Positions 23,482 through 32,880 of a stretch of DNA of 33,576 nt are shown piece after piece. The position numbers and the translations under genes were made by a program. Within the stretch, counting starts at the first letter, position 1; every line of letters begins with the position of its first letter. The notes below the pieces were generated by a model. It saw only the letters and a list, made by a program, of their open reading frames with translations, did no database searches and was not told the DNA's origin. This DNA comes from Lachnospiraceae bacterium (GTDB lineage: Bacteria; Bacillota; Clostridia; Lachnospirales; Lachnospiraceae): positions 1-33,576 of the forward strand of contig JABZIV010000024.1 of assembly GCA_015258095.1 (NCBI GenBank). Reading direction: 5' to 3'.

Positions 23482-24483
23482 ATGTTTTCACTGATTTCAA
23501 ATGATATAGGAATAGATTTAGGTACTTCCAGTATCCTTGTTTATATAAAAGGGAGAGGAGTGGTTCTGAAAGAGCCCTCTGTGATTGCCGTAAACAAAGA
23601 AAACAATGATGTTGTAGCGTATGGAGAGGATGCGCGCCTCATGCTCGGGCGCACTCCGGAGAATATTTCCGCGGTTCGTCCGCTCAGGCAGGGTGTGATA
23701 TCGGATTACACGCTGACGGAGGAGATGTTAAAGTATTTTATCAACAAGGCGGTAGGAAGAAGAACACTCAGAAAGCCCAGAATCTGTGTGTGTATTCCGA
23801 GCGGTGCAACAGAGGTAGAGAAGAAAGCGGTGATGGATGCGGCGAGCCATGCCGGAGCAAGAGAAGTCAGCATTATCGAGGAGCCTGTTGCCGCTGCCAT
23901 CGGAGCCGGAATTGATATCAATAAGGCGCAGGGAAACATGATTATCGATATCGGCGGAGGGACGGCGGATATTGCCGTGATTGCCCTCGGAGGTCCGGTG
24001 GTTTCCGAGTCCATCAAGGTTGCCGGCGATGATTTTGACGAAGCGATTCTCCGTTATATGCGAAAGAAGCACAATCTTCTTATCGGAGAGAGGACTGCGG
24101 AAGACATCAAGGTCAATATCGGCTGTGCAAGTAAGCGACCGGAAAATGTGACGATGGAAGTCAGAGGACGAAACCTTGTGACGGCATTACCGAAAACCGT
24201 TGTAGTGAGTTCGGATGAAATGATGGATGCGTTACTGGAGCCGGCAGGGATGATTGTGAATGCCGTACACAATGTCCTGGAGAGAACGCCGCCGGAGCTT
24301 GCTGCGGATATCTATGAAAGAGGCATCGTCATGACGGGGGGAGGTGCCCTTCTCTACGGTCTGGATAAGCTCATGCAGGAGAAAACGGGTATCACGACGA
24401 TGCTTGCAGAGGATCCGCTTACAGCAGTAGCGATTGGAACGGGAAAGTCCATTGATATGGCGGGCGATGATGATGACTTCTAA
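23482..24483 (+). CDS. mreB: Rod shape-determining protein MreB/Mbl
   Basis: MreB (333 aa) is a bacterial actin that forms membrane-associated filaments guiding peptidoglycan synthesis. Actin-fold motifs are visible: phosphate 1 DIGIDLGTSSILVY (about 8-21), phosphate 2 MIIDIGGGTADIAVIALGG (about 153-171), IEEPVAAAIGAG, and the adenosine motif ERGIVMTGGGALLYGLD. The ATG has CGGAGG upstream. mreC, mreD and minCDE do not follow; recD2 starts 20 bp downstream. The stand-alone position suggests this could be one of several paralogues (MreB, Mbl or MreBH type), so the exact name is less certain than the family. Confidence 0.9.
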   Translation: MFSLISNDIGIDLGTSSILVYIKGRGVVLKEPSVIAVNKENNDVVAYGEDARLMLGRTPENISAVRPLRQGVISDYTLTEEMLKYFINKAVGRRTLRKPRICVCIPSGATEVEKKAVMDAASHAGAREVSIIEEPVAAAIGAGIDINKAQGNMIIDIGGGTADIAVIALGGPVVSESIKVAGDDFDEAILRYMRKKHNLLIGERTAEDIKVNIGCASKRPENVTMEVRGRNLVTALPKTVVVSSDEMMDALLEPAGMIVNAVHNVLERTPPELAADIYERGIVMTGGGALLYGLDKLMQEKTGITTMLAEDPLTAVAIGTGKSIDMAGDDDDF

Positions 24484-24503
24484 TCCCGAAGGGGTCAAGA
24501 GAG

Positions 24504-26738
24504 ATGGAAGAATTAGAGGGAAGCGTCAGTCACATCGTATTTCGAAGCGAAGATAGCGGATATACGGTTTTTACGATAGAGGATAAGGGAGAAGAAGTCA
24601 CTTGTGTAGGCAGCTTCTCCCGTATTGCGGTGTCTGAAAGAGTAAAGATGCAGGGCAGGTGGAAGGAACATCCCGTTTACGGGAAGCAGTTTTTTATAGA
24701 GCGCTTTTCATTGCTTCCTCCGGATACCCTGACAGGGATTGAGCAGTATCTGGCTTCCGGTGCAGTGAAAGGGATAGGAAAGACCATTGCGAAAAGGATT
24801 GTAAAGGAATTTAAAGAAGACAGCCTGCGCATCATGGAGGAAGAACCGGAAAGGCTTGCAGAGGTACGAGGCATTTCGGAAAGAATGGCAAGGGATATCG
24901 CGCATGAGCTTGTCGGAAAGAAAGACAGGCAGGATGCCGTGTTTTTCCTACAGGGACTCGGCATCGGTCCACAACTGTCCTACAAGATTTATCAGCATTT
25001 TCAGGGAGAAATCTATACGATTCTTCGGGAAAATCCTTATCGTATTGCAGAAGAGCTGGAAGGGGTAGGATTCAAACGCTGCGATCATATTGCAAAGCGG
25101 GTCGGCATTGCGGAAGATTCCGCCTTTCGCATTCAGGCCGGAATCAGCTATACCCTGCTTCAGGCTGAGTTGCAGGGGCACTGCTATCTACCGCTTGATC
25201 TTTTAAAAAGAGAAGCGGAACGCATTCTCGAAATGCCGATTCCCGATTTTCCGGGAATGCTCGCGGACTTACAGCTTTCCGGTAGAATCAAGATATTGGG
25301 AGAGGCAATCTATAGAGCGTCAACCTATTACAGGGAAAGGCGTATTGCATCGAAACTGTACAGTTTAAATGTTTCGGAAGAGGAAGGCTATTCGGAAGGC
25401 TGGAAGACTGCCATAGAGAAGCTTTTTACGAAAGAGAAACTGGACTTGGATCCTTTACAAAAGGAAGCGGTTTACTTTGCGGCGAAGTCCGGTATTCTTG
25501 TCCTTACGGGAGGTCCCGGAACAGGAAAGACGACTACCATAAAAACGATTCTGCATCTTTTTACGGAGCGGGGAAAAAATATCGCGCTTGCCGCACCGAC
25601 CGGAAGAGCGGCAAAGCGGATGGGAGAAGCAACGGGATATCCCGCGAAGACCTTGCACCGTCTTCTTGAGTATATGGGGAGAGAAGGCGAGGAAGAGGAC
25701 GGAGAGGGATTTTCCAGCCTCTTCCAACGAAATGAGGACAATCCCGTCGATGCCGACGTGGTCATTGTGGATGAGATGAGTATGGTGGATCTCTATCTTA
25801 TGGATGCCCTTTTAAAGGCACTGCGTCCCGGGACGAGACTGATCTTAGTAGGGGACAGTAATCAGCTGCCCTCCGTCGGTGCAGGAAATGTCCTTCGGGA
25901 TATTATCGACTCCGGCTGTGTCAGTACCGTTCAGCTAAAAAAGATTTTCCGTCAGGCGATGGAATCGGATATCGTGGTCAATGCGCATAAGATTAATGAA
26001 GGGATTGTGCCGGACCTTACGAAGAAGTCCAAGGATTTTCTCTTTATCAGAGGAACGGAGCCCGAAAAAATCATTTCGGACATTGTCGTTCTGATGAAAG
26101 AAAAGCTGCCGAAGTACTTGCAGATCGATCCTCTTTCGGTGCAGGTGATGTCTCCCCAGAAGAAGGGGGCGCTCGGCGTGGAAAACTTAAACCGTTACCT
26201 GCAAGAGCACCTTAACCCTAAGGACAAGAACAAGGCGGAGAAAGAGTTATACGGTACACTGTTTCGTCTCGGAGATAAGGTGATGCAGGTAAAAAACAAT
26301 TACCAGTTGGCCTGGGAGATTCCCGGAAAGTATAATCTGCCGATAGAGGAAGGAGAGGGAATCTTTAACGGCGATATCGGACGGATTACGGAAATCGATC
26401 ACTATGCAGAAACGATCACCGTTTTTTTCGAGGAAAGAAGAGTAGTTTACGCCTTTAAGGACTGTGAAGATCTGGAACTGGCTTATGCCATCACGATTCA
26501 TAAGTCACAGGGGTCGGAGTATGATGCCGTACTTCTTCCGATGTATCGGGGACCGCAGATTTTGATGACGAGGAACCTTCTCTATACTGCCGTCACACGT
26601 GCGAAGTCCTGTGTCTGTCTTCTCGGAGATCCGCACATTTTTCAAGCGATGGTGCGGAATGAGACGGAGCAGAAACGGTATTCCGGACTTAGTGCGGAAC
26701 TGAAACGGGTGAAGGAGCAGATGGACGGACCGGGTTGA
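24504..26738 (+). CDS. recD2: SF1B DNA helicase RecD2
   Basis: RecD2 (744 aa) is a 5'-3' DNA helicase, found outside RecBCD, linked to replication-fork and repair functions. The N-terminal region has an OB-like fold and tandem helix-hairpin-helix motifs (AVKGIGKTIAKRIV, LAEVRGISERMARDI). The helicase core has Walker A GGPGTGKTTT (336-345), Walker B IVDEMSM, motif III GDSNQLPSVGAG and the C-terminal UvrD-like AYAITIHKSQGSEYDAV and LLYTAVTRAK. Length is normal. It sits 20 bp after mreB and 21 bp before comF, so the three are likely cotranscribed. Confidence 0.93.
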   Translation: MEELEGSVSHIVFRSEDSGYTVFTIEDKGEEVTCVGSFSRIAVSERVKMQGRWKEHPVYGKQFFIERFSLLPPDTLTGIEQYLASGAVKGIGKTIAKRIVKEFKEDSLRIMEEEPERLAEVRGISERMARDIAHELVGKKDRQDAVFFLQGLGIGPQLSYKIYQHFQGEIYTILRENPYRIAEELEGVGFKRCDHIAKRVGIAEDSAFRIQAGISYTLLQAELQGHCYLPLDLLKREAERILEMPIPDFPGMLADLQLSGRIKILGEAIYRASTYYRERRIASKLYSLNVSEEEGYSEGWKTAIEKLFTKEKLDLDPLQKEAVYFAAKSGILVLTGGPGTGKTTTIKTILHLFTERGKNIALAAPTGRAAKRMGEATGYPAKTLHRLLEYMGREGEEEDGEGFSSLFQRNEDNPVDADVVIVDEMSMVDLYLMDALLKALRPGTRLILVGDSNQLPSVGAGNVLRDIIDSGCVSTVQLKKIFRQAMESDIVVNAHKINEGIVPDLTKKSKDFLFIRGTEPEKIISDIVVLMKEKLPKYLQIDPLSVQVMSPQKKGALGVENLNRYLQEHLNPKDKNKAEKELYGTLFRLGDKVMQVKNNYQLAWEIPGKYNLPIEEGEGIFNGDIGRITEIDHYAETITVFFEERRVVYAFKDCEDLELAYAITIHKSQGSEYDAVLLPMYRGPQILMTRNLLYTAVTRAKSCVCLLGDPHIFQAMVRNETEQKRYSGLSAELKRVKEQMDGPG

Positions 26739-26759
26739 AAAGGACGGAAAGGGTTACGT

Positions 26760-27482
26760 ATGGCAGAGTGGGAAAGATGGAAAGAAGGAATTCTTAATGC
26801 GGTTTTTCCGAGAAGGTGTATCCTCTGCGACGAAGTGTTGGAGGGGGAAGGCGACTTCTGCTCTTCCTGCGGGAAGAAAGAGCCGCTGACGGGAGAGCCT
26901 GCTTGTATCCGTTGCGGAAGAGGGATTTTACGGGATGAGGAGAGCCTCTGTAAGAACTGTAAGGAACATCACTTTTCTTTTCAAGGCGGGATGATTCTGT
27001 ATCAGCTTAGTGAAGAGGTGGAGGATGCCATAGCGGAACTCAAATATAAAGGAAGAAAAGATAAAGGAATTTTTTTTGGAAAGCGTGCCGGGGAGATTTT
27101 TTGTGACAAACTGCAAGCCCTTTCCATAGATGGAATCTTCCCGGTTCCGATTCATCGGGATAGAAGAAAAAAAAGAGGATATAACCAGGCGGAGGTCATC
27201 GGAGAAGCGCTTGCGAAGGAATGCGATATCCCCATCTATAGTGCATATTTGACGAGAGACAAGAAAACAAAGGCTTTGAAAGAGTTGAATCCGATGGAGC
27301 GGATGCAGAATCTGCTTTCTGCGATGGCGTGCGAAAATCTCCCGAAGGAAGTTAAGAAAGTACTGCTTGTGGACGATATCTTTACGACGGGAGCGACGAT
27401 GGAAGCCTGTGCAAGAAAACTACTGGAAAAGGGAGCGGAAGAAGTGTATATTCTTGCCATTGCCGCAAGAGCGGATCGATAA
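26760..27482 (+). CDS. comF: ComF family phosphoribosyltransferase-like protein
   Basis: This 240-aa protein has the ComF/GntX layout. The N-terminal zinc-binding part carries four CxxC pairs (C20/C23, C34/C37, C49/C52, C64/C67), followed by a type I phosphoribosyltransferase fold with the PRPP loop VLLVDDIFTTGATMEA (about 200-215) and the block FPVPIHRDRRKKRGYNQAEVI. In naturally competent bacteria ComF helps process incoming single-stranded DNA. Whether this organism is competent cannot be told, as no other com gene is visible. It follows recD2 closely, which suits a DNA-handling role. Confidence 0.9.
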   Translation: MAEWERWKEGILNAVFPRRCILCDEVLEGEGDFCSSCGKKEPLTGEPACIRCGRGILRDEESLCKNCKEHHFSFQGGMILYQLSEEVEDAIAELKYKGRKDKGIFFGKRAGEIFCDKLQALSIDGIFPVPIHRDRRKKRGYNQAEVIGEALAKECDIPIYSAYLTRDKKTKALKELNPMERMQNLLSAMACENLPKEVKKVLLVDDIFTTGATMEACARKLLEKGAEEVYILAIAARADR

Positions 27483-27546
27483 AAGAAACATTGTTTTTTC
27501 CGTTTAGGAAGAAAATTTGTATAGAGCTTGAAAGAAAGGGAAGAAA

Positions 27547-29076
27547 ATGAAAGAAAAAGAACGGTCAGCGGGTGTCCTTATGCCGGTATTTTCTCTACCG
27601 GGAGAATACGGAATCGGGACATTCGGAAAAGAAGCAAAACAGTTTATTGATTTTTTGAAAGAAACGGGGAATAGCGTATGGCAGGTTCTCCCGATGGGAC
27701 CGACAGGGTACGGAGATTCTCCTTACCAGTCTTTCTCCAGTTTTGCCATTAATCCGTATTTTATCGACCTTGAGACGCTAGAGGAGGAGGGGTTTCTCAC
27801 AGAGGAAGAACTGCATGAGGAGAAGCTCGCTTTCGCGTCTTCAGAAGAGAAGATTCGCTACGGCTTACTTTACGAACGACGTTTTCCGCTTCTTCGGAAA
27901 GCATACGAGAGATGGAAGGCGGCAGGGGGGAACGTTTCTCTGCTTCTTTCCAACTTGCAGAAGGAAACGCTGGATTACTGCCTGTTCATGGCATTGAAAG
28001 AGGAGTATGCATCTTGTCCCTGGCAGGAATTTCCGGAAGCGTTACGGAACAAAGAAGCGTCCGCTGTGCAGACCTTTTTGGAGGAACATAGAGAGGATGT
28101 CGCCTGCTATGCTTTTATGCAGGAAAAGGCGGAAGAACAGTGGTGTGCGCTTCGAGACTATGCGAAGGAATGCGGGGTGCAGATTCTCGGAGATCTTCCG
28201 ATATACTGCGCGATGGACAGTGCGGATGTCTGGGGCAATCGGAAGATGTTTGACTTTAGCGAGGGAGAAAAGGGCTATCCCGGTTTCATTGCCGGTGTTC
28301 CGCCTGATGCCTTTTCAGAGACAGGACAGCTCTGGGGAAATCCGCTCTATGACTGGGACACACAGAAGAAGGAGGACTATCTCTTCTGGTGTAAGCGGAT
28401 GGAGTATTGTTTCCGCCTCTATGATATTCTTCGGGTAGATCATTTCCGCGGCTTTGCGTCATACTATGCCGTACCTTTTGCAGAGGAGGATGCGATTCAC
28501 GGCGAGTGGAGAAAAGGGCCAGGGAAGGACTTATTTTCCGCTTTTCACCGCTATTTTCAGAAAGAGAGCTTGCCTGTCATTGCGGAAGACCTGGGCGTCA
28601 TTACCGACGATGTGAAGGAGCTGATGCAGGAAGTAGGGTATCCGGGCATGAAGGTTTTACAGTTTGCCTTTGGTTCCGATTATGAAAATACCTATCTTCC
28701 CCATACGTTTACGAATGACTGTTCCGTAATGTATACCGGAACGCATGATAATGATACCCTTGCACACTGGTTTCAGACCATCGGAGATTGGGAAAGAGGA
28801 CGGATTTATCACTATCTTTCCCGTTCCGAGAACGATTGGAATGCCATGCCCGAACTTCTGATTAAAGAAGCGATGTCGAGCACTTCCTATCTCTGCATTA
28901 TTCCGATTCCGGACTATCTGAACTTACAAGAGGAGGGGAGAATCAATGCTCCGGGAACAGACCAGGGGAATTGGCAGTGGAGAATGAAGAAGGAGGCTTT
29001 CTCGGTGGAGAAAAAGCAGGTTATTCGGGATATCCTGGAGACCTACGGAAGAAATCGTAAGGAAAGGGAGAAATAA
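27547..29076 (+). CDS. malQ: 4-alpha-glucanotransferase (amylomaltase)
   Basis: MalQ (509 aa, GH77) transfers alpha-1,4-glucan segments between maltodextrins in glycogen/starch metabolism. Diagnostic features: VWQVLPMGPTGYGDSPYQSFSSFA near the N-terminus, GDLPIYCAMDSADVW, LRVDHFRG with nucleophile D298, VIAEDLG with acid/base E347, and GTHDNDT with D401 as the transition-state stabiliser. All three catalytic acids are present. The ATG has AAAGGGAAG upstream. It lies 64 bp after comF, so cotranscription is possible but a separate promoter is not excluded. No other glycogen gene is nearby. Confidence 0.95.
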   Translation: MKEKERSAGVLMPVFSLPGEYGIGTFGKEAKQFIDFLKETGNSVWQVLPMGPTGYGDSPYQSFSSFAINPYFIDLETLEEEGFLTEEELHEEKLAFASSEEKIRYGLLYERRFPLLRKAYERWKAAGGNVSLLLSNLQKETLDYCLFMALKEEYASCPWQEFPEALRNKEASAVQTFLEEHREDVACYAFMQEKAEEQWCALRDYAKECGVQILGDLPIYCAMDSADVWGNRKMFDFSEGEKGYPGFIAGVPPDAFSETGQLWGNPLYDWDTQKKEDYLFWCKRMEYCFRLYDILRVDHFRGFASYYAVPFAEEDAIHGEWRKGPGKDLFSAFHRYFQKESLPVIAEDLGVITDDVKELMQEVGYPGMKVLQFAFGSDYENTYLPHTFTNDCSVMYTGTHDNDTLAHWFQTIGDWERGRIYHYLSRSENDWNAMPELLIKEAMSSTSYLCIIPIPDYLNLQEEGRINAPGTDQGNWQWRMKKEAFSVEKKQVIRDILETYGRNRKEREK

Positions 29077-29103
29077 ATTTATAGATTAATTAAAATAATT
29101 CGA

Positions 29104-29109
29104 TATAAT
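29104..29109 (+). promoter_or_regulatory. Candidate -10 box upstream of the first GGDEF gene
   Basis: A perfect TATAAT (29104-29109) in a very AT-rich stretch, followed at once by a 10-bp palindrome AGGATATCCT (29110-29119). No good -35 box is seen at 16-18 bp. If used, the transcript would begin near 29116 and carry the whole 17-bp repeat in its leader. Confidence 0.3.
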
Positions 29110-29127
29110 AGGATATCCTTATAGTTT

Positions 29128-29194
29128 ATAAGCAGATTCGTGTCATAAGCAGATTCGTGTCATAAGCAGATTCGTGTCATAAGCGGGTTCTTGT
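29128..29194. repeat. 17-bp tandem repeat (3 perfect copies plus 1 degenerate)
   Basis: ATAAGCAGATTCGTGTC occurs exactly at 29128-29144, 29145-29161 and 29162-29178. A fourth copy (29179-29194) differs at three positions. It lies in the gap between malQ and the first GGDEF gene, 73 bp before the chosen start codon. Confidence 0.9.
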
Positions 29195-29266
29195 AAAGAG
29201 CGCGTATATTTTCTTTGGAGAAGAGGAAAGCAAAACCGTTTTGTCGATATAAGGTTGGAGGAACAG

Positions 29267-31015
29267 GTGGGGAATAAAAGTCTATTTTCGAGAATAGGGA
29301 ACAGTCTTTTTCCGGTTTTACTGGTATTTTTTATCGCGCTCTTCTCTCTTTGGTCTCTGATGGAAGTAAACGGAAAAAAGACAGACAAGAAGTATAAAAT
29401 CCTAAGAGACATGACCGTCGAAGTGAAGCATCCGGATGGTACGGAAGACCGCTATGACAGCAAGCTTTTTACCTATCATTCCAAAAGGGATAAGATTACG
29501 GTGCATCTCCCGTTGAAAGCGGAGTGGAAAAAAGAGAATCAGTCCATTAATTTCTTCTTTTATGGAGGAGTTGTGAAGGCATACTATAAGGACAAGCTCA
29601 TTGCCACTGCCGGGGAACATCTGAAGCGGCACATGATTGGGCATCTTCGGGTTTTCATTCCGGTTCCGGAGGAAGCTTTTGGCGATGAGATACGGGTGGA
29701 GATTCAGCCGGGGATGGATTTTATGGAGGATACCTTCCATGCACCGGTTTTGATGCCGGTGCAGGATGCCCTGTATTTCCCGATTTTACACAATGAATCC
29801 TCCTTTGCCTTCTTCTATATGCTGTTCATAGGAAGTTATATCGGTATCATTATCCTGGGATACTTTTATTTTACGGAGGAGTATGCCAAAGAGGGTTTTT
29901 GGTTGATGCTTCTGATCAATGGCATTATTGCCTGGTACATGGGAAATTCCGGGATGATTTATGCGGTCAATGCCAATGAAGACTTTAATGCCATCGTGGA
30001 ATACATCGGGATGTATATGTTGTTTTTCAGTGCGCCCCTCTACAGCAGCTATGAGACGACACGTCCCGGAGTAAAGCGGTATCTGCGGACGGCGGGAACC
30101 CTTCTTTGTCTTGTGTTTTTTAGCTGTCTGATTCTTTATCTTCTTCCGACAGGCTATACCTTTGTATATCACTTGAGAATTGCACAAGGTGTGCAGATTG
30201 TCATGGTTTTTTCCTCGCTGCTCTCTTTGCTTTTTCCGGGAAAGCGGAATAAGAGGACGGCGGATTATATCATGCAATATGGCTTAATTTTCGTTGCTTT
30301 TTTCGGCATCTTGGAACAGATTCGGATCATTTTTGCAACGCATATTACGGAAAATTTCCCGGGATTTCTCCGCTGGTTTGCCGCGGCGCCATTTTCAAAA
30401 TGGCTTTTATTTATCCTGGTTCTGACCTTCCTTTCTTCCTATGCTTTTAAAGTGAGTTATATCGTTGAGAATACCCTGGCGGAGAAACAATTAAAGTCAC
30501 TGGCGTATTCCGATAACTTGACCAAGATGGGAAATCGGCAGTATTTACAAAAAGAACTGGACGAATTGGATAAAGAGAAGAATCCGGATTATGCGGTCAT
30601 CTTTATGGATGTCAATGATTTAAAATATACGAATGACCACTTCGGGCATGAGGCGGGAGATCAGTTGCTTCGCATGGTGTCTAGCGCCATCAAAGAAGCA
30701 ATGAAAAATAAGAATGGATTTTCCGGACGAAACGGAGGAGACGAATTCCTTGCCGTGCTGCGTTCCTCAGTAGAGGCAACAGGAGTTTGTGCCCACATCT
30801 TAGAAGTGCTGGAAAGAATGCGGATAGAGAAAGAAGTGCAATTCCCCGTGAGCCTTGCTGTGGGAATTGCTGCATATCATGAAGTTACGGAAGAAATCCG
30901 GAGCGAGGGAAAGGGAGAAGCTGCGGTGACCAGTGATGTGATTCGGACGGCGGACAAACGGATGTATGAAGAGAAATTAGCGACGAAAGAAAGTCGTTAC
31001 CGAGCTGAAGCGTAA
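29267..31015 (+). CDS. Membrane receptor-type diguanylate cyclase (GGDEF), copy 1
   Basis: A 582-aa protein: an N-terminal membrane helix (about 13-33), an extracytoplasmic beta-rich domain (about 40-180), about seven membrane helices (about 185-400, resembling 7TMR-DISM receptors) and a cytoplasmic GGDEF domain with intact GGDEF at 490-494. The substrate/metal-site pattern FMDVNDLKYTNDHFGHEAGD is present, so it should make cyclic di-GMP. The RxxD inhibitory site is missing (NKNG at that position). I chose the GTG at 29267 because GGAGG is 5 bases upstream and this gives exactly the length and GGDEF position of the next gene; an in-frame TTG lies at 29255. The ligand is unknown. Confidence 0.88.
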   Translation: MGNKSLFSRIGNSLFPVLLVFFIALFSLWSLMEVNGKKTDKKYKILRDMTVEVKHPDGTEDRYDSKLFTYHSKRDKITVHLPLKAEWKKENQSINFFFYGGVVKAYYKDKLIATAGEHLKRHMIGHLRVFIPVPEEAFGDEIRVEIQPGMDFMEDTFHAPVLMPVQDALYFPILHNESSFAFFYMLFIGSYIGIIILGYFYFTEEYAKEGFWLMLLINGIIAWYMGNSGMIYAVNANEDFNAIVEYIGMYMLFFSAPLYSSYETTRPGVKRYLRTAGTLLCLVFFSCLILYLLPTGYTFVYHLRIAQGVQIVMVFSSLLSLLFPGKRNKRTADYIMQYGLIFVAFFGILEQIRIIFATHITENFPGFLRWFAAAPFSKWLLFILVLTFLSSYAFKVSYIVENTLAEKQLKSLAYSDNLTKMGNRQYLQKELDELDKEKNPDYAVIFMDVNDLKYTNDHFGHEAGDQLLRMVSSAIKEAMKNKNGFSGRNGGDEFLAVLRSSVEATGVCAHILEVLERMRIEKEVQFPVSLAVGIAAYHEVTEEIRSEGKGEAAVTSDVIRTADKRMYEEKLATKESRYRAEA

Positions 31016-31123
31016 GGAGAAAAATTTATTAAAAATATTTGTTATATTACAAAATTCCAAGTCGATATTAATAATTGAATAGGATTTTTTTCCTGTTCAT
31101 ACTGTAGAGACTGGGGTATAGAG

Positions 31124-32872
31124 ATGAAGCAGAAAGATTCGTTTTGGGGTAAAAATAAGACTTTTATTTTACTCTTTATTTCCGTTCTAACGGGAATCTT
31201 TTTGCTACGCTCTTTTTTAAGCATTATGGCGAGGGTTCCGGAGGAGAATTACCGGGTTCTTAACCATATTACGGTAGAAGTGGAAGATAAGCAGGGAAAG
31301 GTAGAGACCTTCGACAGCCATCTTTTTAATTTTACTTCTTGTCAGGATAAAATTACGATGCACATTCCCCTGGAAAAGGCCTGGGAAAAAGAAAATCAGT
31401 CCATTAATTTCTTTTTCTATAACAGTGTAGTGAAAGCATACTACAAGGATCAATTGCTTGCGACGTATGGAGAGAATCTGAAGCGGCACATGATCGGAAA
31501 TCTCTTAGTGAGTATTCCGGTTCCGACGGAAGCCTTCGGAGAGGAAATCCGCGTAGAGATTTTTCCCAAAATGCATTTTATGGAAAATAATTTCGATGAA
31601 CCTGTTCTGATTAATGATAGAGACGCTATATTTTTCACGATTATAGGACAGGAGACATCCTATGCCCTCTTCGTGATGACCCTGATTGCGACATTTCTCG
31701 GCATGGTCATCTTTCTCTTCTTTTCTCCCAGGCATATCTATGCAAGAGAAGGTTTTTGGCTTATGGCGATGATTTTTGCCCTGACTTTATGGCATCTCGG
31801 GAATTCGGGCATGCTGTATAAGTTGAGTGATGATGCCGATTTAAGTGCCGTGGGAGAGTATATCGGGATGTATCTTCTCCTTCCCTCCGCACCGATTTAT
31901 GCCAGTTATGAAACAGAACGTCCCCGGGTGAAGAAATATCTCCGGATAGTCGGAAGTATTTACTCTGCGATCTTTGTTCTTACGCTCGTTTTATATCTTC
32001 TTCCGACGGGCTATACCTATGTGTGGAATTTGCGTTGGGCGCAGGCATTACAGCTCGTGATACTCCTGTCCTGTGTATTCAGTTTGATCTTCCCCGGCAG
32101 GGCGACAAAGAACAGTTCCGACCGTATCCTGGAGAAAGGACTTGTCGTTGTGGCTTTACTGGGCGTTTTGGAACAGCTGCGGTTGATTCTCTCTGCGAGT
32201 GTGACCGACAGGTGGCCGTCCTTTATGCAGACCTTTGTGAAAATCCGTTTCTCCAAGGTCCTGATTATCGTGATGGTTTTCGTCTTCATTACGTCCTATT
32301 CCTTCAAGCTCATTCTGATTTTGCAGAAAAATCTGGAAGACGAACACTTACGGGTTCTCGCTTTTTCAGACAGCCTGACCTTGCTTGGAAATCGGCAGTA
32401 TCTTCAGAGAAAGCTCGATCTGATGGATAATCAGAAGGCGGAGGATTACGGGTTGATCTTCATGGATATCAATGACTTGAAGTTTACCAATGACCACTAC
32501 GGGCATGACAGCGGAGATAAGTTAATCCGCATGGTTGCTTCCGCCATTAAAGATGCGGTCGACCCGGTAGGAGGATTCTGCGGAAGAAACGGAGGCGATG
32601 AGTTTATCGCGGTAGTTTCTCCGGAAGAGTATATCTTTAGCGTAGCGGAGAAAATTCAAGAAAATCTGGAAGCGCTGAAAGAAAAAGAGAGAGTGAAGTT
32701 TCCGGTTAGTCTCTCTTTAGGTGTGGCAACCCATAGCGAACTTTCCGCAGAGGCACATCTGCAAAGGAAAGACTATGTTACGTCAGACTATGTGATCCGC
32801 AAGGCGGATTACCGTATGTATCAACATAAGTGTCAGGTGAAGCAGGCGAGAATCGCAAAGAGTCGTAAGTAA
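31124..32872 (+). CDS. Membrane receptor-type diguanylate cyclase (GGDEF), copy 2
   Basis: A 582-aa tandem paralogue of the preceding gene with the same layout: N-terminal helix, extracytoplasmic domain, about seven membrane helices, GGDEF at 490-494. The extracytoplasmic part shares long near-identical runs with copy 1 (ENQSINFFFY, VVKAYYKD, LKRHMIG, IPVP.EAFG.EIRVEI). The active-site pattern FMDINDLKFTNDHYGHDSGD is intact, and the I-site is again absent (PVGG). The ATG has a modest GGGG site upstream. The 108-bp gap to copy 1 shows no clear promoter. Its stop is 8 bp from the stop of the convergent sulfatase gene. Confidence 0.88.
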   Translation: MKQKDSFWGKNKTFILLFISVLTGIFLLRSFLSIMARVPEENYRVLNHITVEVEDKQGKVETFDSHLFNFTSCQDKITMHIPLEKAWEKENQSINFFFYNSVVKAYYKDQLLATYGENLKRHMIGNLLVSIPVPTEAFGEEIRVEIFPKMHFMENNFDEPVLINDRDAIFFTIIGQETSYALFVMTLIATFLGMVIFLFFSPRHIYAREGFWLMAMIFALTLWHLGNSGMLYKLSDDADLSAVGEYIGMYLLLPSAPIYASYETERPRVKKYLRIVGSIYSAIFVLTLVLYLLPTGYTYVWNLRWAQALQLVILLSCVFSLIFPGRATKNSSDRILEKGLVVVALLGVLEQLRLILSASVTDRWPSFMQTFVKIRFSKVLIIVMVFVFITSYSFKLILILQKNLEDEHLRVLAFSDSLTLLGNRQYLQRKLDLMDNQKAEDYGLIFMDINDLKFTNDHYGHDSGDKLIRMVASAIKDAVDPVGGFCGRNGGDEFIAVVSPEEYIFSVAEKIQENLEALKEKERVKFPVSLSLGVATHSELSAEAHLQRKDYVTSDYVIRKADYRMYQHKCQVKQARIAKSRK

Positions 32873-32880
32873 GACCTAGA

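Noticed and set aside
29128..29194. Insertion-sequence or att-site interpretation of the 17-bp repeat
   Set aside because: No transposase, integrase, terminal inverted repeats or target-site duplication is visible nearby.
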